A stretch of 64,000 nucleotides of DNA from positions 930,001 through 994,000 of the forward strand of contig NZ_JBMSDV010000001.1 in NCBI RefSeq assembly GCF_049445855.1, in the 5' to 3' direction. Under the pieces are notes generated by a model. It worked only from the letters and a program-made list of their open reading frames with translations. It did no database searches and had not been told where the DNA came from. The DNA is from JAGOCV01 sp049445855. GTDB taxonomy: Bacteria > Pseudomonadota > Gammaproteobacteria > Burkholderiales > Burkholderiaceae_C. Position numbers and translations under genes: made by a program. Shown piece after piece: positions 59,069-64,000 of the stretch. The first letter of the stretch is position 1. Every line of letters starts with the position of its first letter.

Positions 59069-60735
59069 CCTGCGATCTCCTTGCCTTGTTCCTGCTTCAC
59101 GGCACTCGCCATCGCCGATCGACGCAGCTCGGCCCGGATGATTTTTCCCGTGGTGGTCAGCGGGAGTTCATTGACGAAATGCACATCACGCGGGTATTCA
59201 TGTGCAGCCAGTTGGCTGCGGACACGATCCTGCAGTTCTACCGCCAGTTCGGGCGAAGCGACTCCGTCCGCCTTGAGCACGACAAACGCTGTGACCCTTT
59301 CCGTCCGAACCGGGTCCGGCAAGCCGACCACCGCCGCCATCGACACCAATGGATGCGAGATGAGGCAGTCTTCGATGGGACCGGGACCGATCCGATAACC
59401 CGCACTGGTGATCACATCGTCATCGCGCCCCACGAAATGGACGTATCCCTCACCATCCATGAAGCCGGTGTCTCCAGTCAGCAGGAAGTCACCGATGAAC
59501 TTGGAACGTGTTGCTTCAGGCAAATTCCAGTAAGAAAGGAACATGACCGGATCAGGTCCCTGCACCGAAATCTGACCGACGGATCCCGCCGGTAGTGGCG
59601 TGCCATCCGCACCAACGATGAATACCGCATGCCCCGGCGTCGCCTTGCCGATGGCGCCCGATACACGGGGGAATTTCGAACCACTTCCAGAAACGACGAC
59701 GTTGCACTCGGTCTGCCCATAGAACTCGTTGATCTCCACCCCGAAGAAGTGGCGGACCCAACCGACGATTTCGTCGCCCAGAGACTCGCCGCCGCTGGCG
59801 ATCGACCGCAGTGCCAGACCAGCTGGCGGTGCGTCCCTGAATCGTTCGCGGATCTGCTTGAGTGCCGTCGGGGGCAAGAAGACATTGCGCACCCGGTGTC
59901 GGCGCATGAGGTCAATGGCCGACGCTGCATCGAACTTCCGGAAGCGATGGCTGAGGACCGGCAGGCCGTGATGCCATGCCGGCAGCAACACATCGAGCAA
60001 GCCCCCAATCCACGCCCAGTCGGCAGGCGTCCAGAACAGATCACCATCCACGGGCAATCCGTCATGCGACATCTCGACACCCGGCAAATGCCCCAGCAGC
60101 ACACGATGCGCGTGCAGAGCGCCTTTTGATTTACCCGTCGTGCCGGAGGTGTAGATCAGCAATGCCGGATCTTCTGCCGCCGTGACGGGGCCGGAGAATC
60201 CGGCAGATGCCGCATGCAACGCCGGCCAGAAGAGTTGCGCCTCACCACCTGACGTCGCGTCAATGCTCAGCAACGTCTTCAACCCGGGCAGTTTGGCAAG
60301 CAACGCATTGATCTTGCGGATGCCCACTGCGTCGCTCACGAGAAGTTTCGCGGCACTGTCAGCCAGCCTGTGCTCAAGAGCTTCGGGGCCGAAAAGCGTG
60401 AAGAGCGGCAGTGCAACCGCGCCCAGCTTGTAAGAGGCCAGATGAACCAATGCGCACTCGACGCATTGCGGCAGCAGGATGGCCACACGATCACCCTCAC
60501 TCACCCCTTGAGCTGCCAGCACATTGGCCAGCCTGTTGCTCATCTCGTCCAGTTCATCGAAGGTGAAACGACGAACCTTGCCATCCGCGTCCTCATCGAT
60601 CAGGGCCAATCGCCCCGATCCGTCAGCCCATCGCGTGCAGACGTCTTGCGCGATGTTGAATTTCTCCGGGATTTCCCATTGAAACCCGTCACCCACCACG
60701 CTTTCCGCTGCAGATACTGCATACGCATTCCTCAT
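59065..60735 (-). CDS. Acyl-CoA/benzoate-CoA-type ligase (AMP-forming)
   Basis: This 556-residue adenylating enzyme has LLIYTSGTTGKSKGALHAHR (P-loop), EFYGQTECNVVVSGSGSKFP (motif II), FLLTGDTGFMDGEGYVHFVG and the Lys in TTTGKIIRAELRRSAMAS. It resembles acetyl/medium-chain and benzoate-CoA ligases, unlike the FadD15-like enzyme in cluster 2. It is the first gene of the operon to livM; a sigma-54 promoter lies 41-56 bases upstream of the start. Induction by the PAS-AAA-Fis activator at 60942 is expected. Confidence 0.93.
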   Translation of the reverse strand: MRNAYAVSAAESVVGDGFQWEIPEKFNIAQDVCTRWADGSGRLALIDEDADGKVRRFTFDELDEMSNRLANVLAAQGVSEGDRVAILLPQCVECALVHLASYKLGAVALPLFTLFGPEALEHRLADSAAKLLVSDAVGIRKINALLAKLPGLKTLLSIDATSGGEAQLFWPALHAASAGFSGPVTAAEDPALLIYTSGTTGKSKGALHAHRVLLGHLPGVEMSHDGLPVDGDLFWTPADWAWIGGLLDVLLPAWHHGLPVLSHRFRKFDAASAIDLMRRHRVRNVFLPPTALKQIRERFRDAPPAGLALRSIASGGESLGDEIVGWVRHFFGVEINEFYGQTECNVVVSGSGSKFPRVSGAIGKATPGHAVFIVGADGTPLPAGSVGQISVQGPDPVMFLSYWNLPEATRSKFIGDFLLTGDTGFMDGEGYVHFVGRDDDVITSAGYRIGPGPIEDCLISHPLVSMAAVVGLPDPVRTERVTAFVVLKADGVASPELAVELQDRVRSQLAAHEYPRDVHFVNELPLTTTGKIIRAELRRSAMASAVKQEQGKEIAG

Positions 60736-60775
60736 GCGTTGTCTCCATCCAGGTTTTTGTTTCTGCTCCTCCTAG

Positions 60776-60791
60776 TGCAACAGCCATGCCA
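60776..60791 (-). promoter_or_regulatory. Sigma-54 promoter of the ligase-hydrolase-Liv operon
   Basis: On the minus strand TGGCATGGCTGTTGCA has the -24 GG and -12 GC exactly 10 bases apart, and TTGCA is perfect at the -12 side. It stands about 41 bases ahead of the ligase start, with a ribosome-site stretch AGGAGGAG between. A near-palindrome GGGTTAACCC at 60847-60856 could be the activator site, about 60 bases further upstream. Confidence 0.78.
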
Positions 60792-60941
60792 CCGGCACAA
60801 AGGCCGCAGCCGGCGCATTTCTGACCGTTGAATGCAGAAAAATTCGGGGTTAACCCGGAGCAATTCGCGACGAGAGGATCGGCACGTCGCCGACCTCGTG
60901 TTCAGATTCAGGACACCCAGGTCCAGATGCTGGACAACAGA

Positions 60942-62357
60942 TCAGATCGCGATTCCGAACGCACGAGCCTTCTTGTAGAAAGTTGTACGTGAAATTTCGA
61001 GCAACTCGGCGGCTGCGGCGATCGAACCGTCGGCGCGGTCCAGCGCATTGACCAGCGCCTCGCGCTCGACGCTGGCCACGATCTCATGCAAGGGGCGTGA
61101 GCCTTGCGGTGCCTGTGCCGATTCAGGCTCATCCTCGAGGAAAGACCGCATCCGCGCCGCATCGACTTCAGCGCCTGGCGCGAAAGCACAGCAACGTTCG
61201 AGCACATTCCGCAGCTCTCGCACGTTTCCAGGCCAGGTCCGCCCTTCAAGTACCGAGAACGCCGCCGGAGAAATCCGGGGCGAGACCGCGCCACTGCGTC
61301 GGGCGATCCGCTCCAGCAAGGCGACGGAAAGCAACGCGATGTCTTCGCGCCTGTCGTCAAGCGACGGCACGGGAATGTGCAACACCGCAAGGCGATAGTA
61401 GAGATCGGCCCTGAAGCGGCCTTCAGACACGGCCTTGCGAAGATCGGTGCTGGTGGCCGCAATCACCCGGACGTTGGCGCGCTGAACACGATTGGCGCCC
61501 AGCTGTTCGAATTCGCCACTTTCAAGGAAGCGCAGGAGCTTGACTTGGGCACCCTGTGGCAAGTCGCCGATCTCGTCAAGAAACAACGTGCCACCGTGTG
61601 CGGCCTGCAACTTGCCGATGCGACCGCGACGATCTGCGCCGGTGAACGCACCGGGCGCGCTGCCGAAGAACTCGGATTCGAACAGGGTCTCGGGAATCGC
61701 AGCGACGTTGACCGCAACCAGCGCCTTCCCACTTCTTGCGGATTGCGAGTGGATCGACTTCGCAACCACCTCCTTGCCACTGCCGGTCGGCCCGGTGATG
61801 AGCACCGAAGCGTCCGAGGCTGCGCACGCCTGAGCCAGATCCCTCACGCGAACCGCGCTCGCAGTTTCACCAATGAACCTGACGGCCTCTGCGTCCGGCT
61901 GGCGTGGTATCTCGTCGCCATCACCGGCCGTCGGAAGCATCCTGAACGAGGTACTCCAATGCCTGACCAACGACATGGCCTGGGAGCCTTCGCTCAACAC
62001 GAAGCCGAACGCACCGATGATTGTTTCGTCCTGATCCTTGATCGGGAATCGCGACACGAGGTACTGGCGCCCGGCGTGCTCCATGACGTCGAGCAGGATG
62101 GGCTCGCCGGTGGTCAGCACCTCCGGCAGACGGGTTCCCGGAAGAACACCGGAAATCTGTCGCCCCAGCATCTGCCCGGCGGGCAAGTGAAGAAGCTGGC
62201 AGTACTTCTCGTTGATCCAGACGATCACGCCATCGCGATCTGTGGCAAGCGTACCGGCGGCCGTGGCCTCCATCATCGAGAAGAACGACTGCTCTGCGAG
62301 ATGGGGCAGGTTCAATTGCAGGCCCGAGAAAGTGGGCATCACGACAGCGTCGACCAT
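60942..62357 (-). CDS. Sigma-54-dependent activator with PAS sensor
   Basis: This 471-residue enhancer-binding protein has a PAS domain (about residues 22-140: EQSFFSMMEATAAGTLATDR, DGVIVWINEKYCQLLHLPAG), then the AAA+ domain with Walker A GPTGSGKE (189-196), the sigma-54 contact loop GAFTGA (236-241) and Walker B GTLFLDEIG (256-264), and a C-terminal Fis-type HTH (LVNALDRADGSIAAAAELLE). All essential elements are present. It likely switches on the operon at 60735 when PAS senses a ligand. It is 25 bases after the crotonase gene in the same run. Confidence 0.95.
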   Translation of the reverse strand: MVDAVVMPTFSGLQLNLPHLAEQSFFSMMEATAAGTLATDRDGVIVWINEKYCQLLHLPAGQMLGRQISGVLPGTRLPEVLTTGEPILLDVMEHAGRQYLVSRFPIKDQDETIIGAFGFVLSEGSQAMSLVRHWSTSFRMLPTAGDGDEIPRQPDAEAVRFIGETASAVRVRDLAQACAASDASVLITGPTGSGKEVVAKSIHSQSARSGKALVAVNVAAIPETLFESEFFGSAPGAFTGADRRGRIGKLQAAHGGTLFLDEIGDLPQGAQVKLLRFLESGEFEQLGANRVQRANVRVIAATSTDLRKAVSEGRFRADLYYRLAVLHIPVPSLDDRREDIALLSVALLERIARRSGAVSPRISPAAFSVLEGRTWPGNVRELRNVLERCCAFAPGAEVDAARMRSFLEDEPESAQAPQGSRPLHEIVASVEREALVNALDRADGSIAAAAELLEISRTTFYKKARAFGIAI

Positions 62358-62382
62358 TCACGTCTCCTCATCCGGCAGGTTT

Positions 62383-63141
62383 TCACACATATCCGGGAGC
62401 ACGCTTCTCGAAAAATGCCCGACGCCCTTCTTTGCAATCTTCGGTCGTGCGCATGGTTTGAGCCATTTCCCGCTCCGCAGGCTCCCTACTTTGCCACTGA
62501 GACGCCCTCAGGGAAAGTGCGGAAAGCTTGGTGGACTGAACCGCTCGTGGGCTGTTGGATGCAATGAGCCGGGCCAGCCCGAGTGCCGCATCCAGTACGC
62601 GCTCCGCTGGTTCGACACGATTGACCAGTCCCATGTCCAACGCCTCGCCAGCGGAAATGAGCTCTGCGGTCAGCATGAGTTGCATGGCCCTCGCGTGACC
62701 GATCTGCTCGATCAGCTTCATGGCACCGCCACCTGATGGGATGATCCCCCAACGGACTTCAGGCAACCCCAGCTTTGCACTGACGCTCACGACGCGCAGG
62801 TCGGCTGAAAGCATCAGCTCGAAGCCGCCGGCCACGCAATGCCCGTTGATCGCCGCGATCACCGGCTTCGGGAAAAGCCGGGTCTTCAGAAGCGCAGCAT
62901 CCACGAGTGCATCGACGTCCTCCACAGATGAGAAGTCGGCACCCAGATCGGCACCGGAGCAGAAGGCGTGATCGCCCGCGCCCGTGACAACGATGCAACG
63001 AATGGAGGTGTCAGCCCCCAACTCACGCCATGCATCTGCAAGCCCGAGAAAATCTGCAAGCCCCAGGGCGTTGCGTCGTGCCAGATTGTCGATTTCGATG
63101 AGCCCGATGAATTCTTCAGGACGGGAGATCGAGATCGTCAT
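62383..63141 (-). CDS. Enoyl-CoA hydratase/isomerase family (crotonase)
   Basis: This 252-residue crotonase starts MTISISRPEEFIGLIEIDNL and carries GHCVAGGFELMLSADLRV and LGLPEVRWGIIPSGGGAMKL with both catalytic Glu. It is a paralogue of the gene at 47527. ATG 63141 overlaps the tetR stop in ATGA. It is second in the tetR-crotonase-activator operon, though no catabolic partner adjoins it directly, so it may complete the pathway whose genes begin at 60735 or beyond the right edge. Confidence 0.91.
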   Translation of the reverse strand: MTISISRPEEFIGLIEIDNLARRNALGLADFLGLADAWRELGADTSIRCIVVTGAGDHAFCSGADLGADFSSVEDVDALVDAALLKTRLFPKPVIAAINGHCVAGGFELMLSADLRVVSVSAKLGLPEVRWGIIPSGGGAMKLIEQIGHARAMQLMLTAELISAGEALDMGLVNRVEPAERVLDAALGLARLIASNSPRAVQSTKLSALSLRASQWQSREPAEREMAQTMRTTEDCKEGRRAFFEKRAPGYV

Positions 63142-63794
63142 TGGTAGATCCCTTTGGCCAGGAACTTCATGTATGCCTTGGAGACCCACTTCGGGAATTT
63201 TGCTGGCTGGTCGCCGTCGCGCGAGTAACGCATCGAAAGGTAATGCCGGGCACCCAGCATCATGTAGGTCAAGACCTCCAGCTCACGCGGCTCACACTCG
63301 ACAATCTCACCCGCGCTACGAGCCCGCTCGAGGATGCGGCGAAGTCCACGCGCCACCGTCTCGCGGTGCTGCCGGGACGACTCGGCCGAATAGACCTCGG
63401 CCTCATAGAGGATCCGGTAATAGGCCGGATGTTCCTCGAGGAAACTGAAGTACGCCTGGAAGCGCTTTTCCTCCCGCTCGGCCTCGGTCTTTGCCGTCAC
63501 CGAACGATCCTGGATGTAGTCGAGCATGAAGCGGCCCACCGTCGGCAACAACTGATCGAGCAGATCCTGGAGCGACTCGAAGTAGTTGTAGAAGGTGCCT
63601 TGCGCAATGCCCGCGCGTGTCGTGATGAGTGACACCATCGCGCCGAGATAGCCCACCTCTCCCACCACATCCACAGCCGCATCCAGCAATGCAGCCCGCG
63701 TATTCGCTGCTTTCTCGGCCCGTGTGGGCTTCAGCTTGCGCGCGGTTGTCTTCTGGCTCTTTGCCTTTGGCTTTTGCGGTTTGGGCGAGGTCAT
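63138..63794 (-). CDS. TetR-family transcriptional regulator
   Basis: This 218-residue repressor has a Lys/Pro-rich head (KPQKPKAKSQKTTARKLKPT), the HTH region QGTFYNYFESLQDLLDQLLP and a ligand domain with ILYEAEVYSAESSRQH and MMLGARHYLSMRYSRD. It is a paralogue of the TetR at 36134. It diverges from a gene starting near the right edge, and a 16-bp palindrome similar to those at 45.4 kb lies in the intervening gap. Confidence 0.92.
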   Translation of the reverse strand: MTSPKPQKPKAKSQKTTARKLKPTRAEKAANTRAALLDAAVDVVGEVGYLGAMVSLITTRAGIAQGTFYNYFESLQDLLDQLLPTVGRFMLDYIQDRSVTAKTEAEREEKRFQAYFSFLEEHPAYYRILYEAEVYSAESSRQHRETVARGLRRILERARSAGEIVECEPRELEVLTYMMLGARHYLSMRYSRDGDQPAKFPKWVSKAYMKFLAKGIYQ

Positions 63795-63932
63795 GGCGTT
63801 TCCGGACTCGGGTTATCCCGAACACGTCGGGCCTGCAGACAAAGCATAGAGAATTAATTTGCGAATCACCATTCATTTTCCCACCAAAGTCCTTGACCTC
63901 GCTCCAAATCAATGGCCAAATATTTACGAATT

Positions 63933-63948
63933 ATGAATCACGAGTCAT
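63933..63948. promoter_or_regulatory. TetR-type palindrome, copy 3
   Basis: ATGAATCACGAGTCAT differs from the reverse complement of the 45439 site in two of 16 positions. It lies 139 bases upstream of tetR (63794) and about 44 bases ahead of a new plus-strand start. The shared sequence implies that related TetR proteins bind both regions. Confidence 0.55.
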
Positions 63949-63991
63949 TTACTTAAACCCAACCTGACCGTGATCAAAGGAGCAACGATTG

Positions 63992-64000
63992 ATGGATGGT
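63992..64000 (+). CDS. Start of a gene cut off by the window edge
   Basis: AAAGGAG followed after 9 bases by ATG GAT GGT. Only three codons are visible, so the product cannot be named. A TTG three bases earlier is an alternative. It diverges from tetR and is the natural target of that repressor. Confidence 0.4.

Noticed and set aside
61104..62567. A 487-codon plus-strand frame opposite the sigma-54 activator
   Set aside because: Lacks motifs and ribosome site; the minus-strand gene has all expected AAA+ motifs.

Overview
The window looks like accessory chromosome of a beta-proteobacterium, most likely Burkholderiales (Comamonadaceae or Alcaligenaceae type). The basis is family content: four Bug/TctC solute-binding proteins, three LivK-type binding proteins, many IclR/LysR/TetR-controlled acyl-CoA genes, and high-GC coding throughout. 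No rRNA, tRNA, CRISPR array or intact insertion sequence was seen. The species is not determinable from the sequence alone.

Layout. (1) 1-1561: the start of a MOSC-domain gene behind a LivK-type binding protein. (2) About 1.84-9.28 kb: a mobile or defence island. It holds a small protein with a 2TM-GAF membrane protein, a divergent AAA+/STAND-like ATPase, a large serine recombinase, and an AbiEi/AbiEii (type IV toxin-antitoxin) pair. The pair is arranged tail-to-tail with overlapping 3' ends, and the antitoxin side is preceded by four perfect palindromes that overlap promoter -10 boxes. The island abuts a beheaded SDR gene (9283-9441). (3) 9.4-34.6 kb: catabolic cluster 1. It is a beta-oxidation-like set (two heterodimeric acyl-CoA dehydrogenase pairs plus one single ACAD, EtfAB, an MFE-2-type hydratase and dehydrogenase, crotonases, a thiolase, an HpcH-type lyase, two CaiB/BaiF CoA-transferases) with two oxygenase-type genes (bicupin, TfdA-like) and two TctC proteins. 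It has no CoA ligase, so activation is probably by CoA transfer. An IclR regulator lies inside it, and four 33-bp dyads of identical architecture sit at its promoters. A LysR gene bounds it on the right.

(4) 34.65-35.10 kb: remains of a TIM-barrel isomerase/dehydratase-like gene. (5) 35.1-48.3 kb: catabolic cluster 2. A ten-gene minus-strand run (LivHMGF, acyl-CoA synthetase, binding protein, Rieske oxygenase, SDR, TetR, Rieske reductase) diverges from a Baeyer-Villiger-type flavin monooxygenase and a crotonase. (6) 48.3-53.4 kb: a LysR regulator and an amidohydrolase-TctC-TctC-amidohydrolase operon. (7) 53.4-64 kb: a second Liv transporter, binding protein, alpha/beta hydrolase and CoA ligase behind a clear sigma-54 promoter, next to a PAS-AAA-Fis sigma-54 activator, then a crotonase and TetR that are paralogues of those in cluster 2. 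A 16-bp palindrome near 45.44 kb recurs near 63.94 kb, suggesting that the two TetR modules share an operator.

The most novel parts, in my reading, are the AbiE locus with its palindrome-promoter array and inverted gene order, the 2TM-GAF/AAA+ module beside it, and the IclR-type dyad set that ties cluster 1 into one regulon. All functional statements are inferred from sequence patterns and family knowledge; no database search was run.
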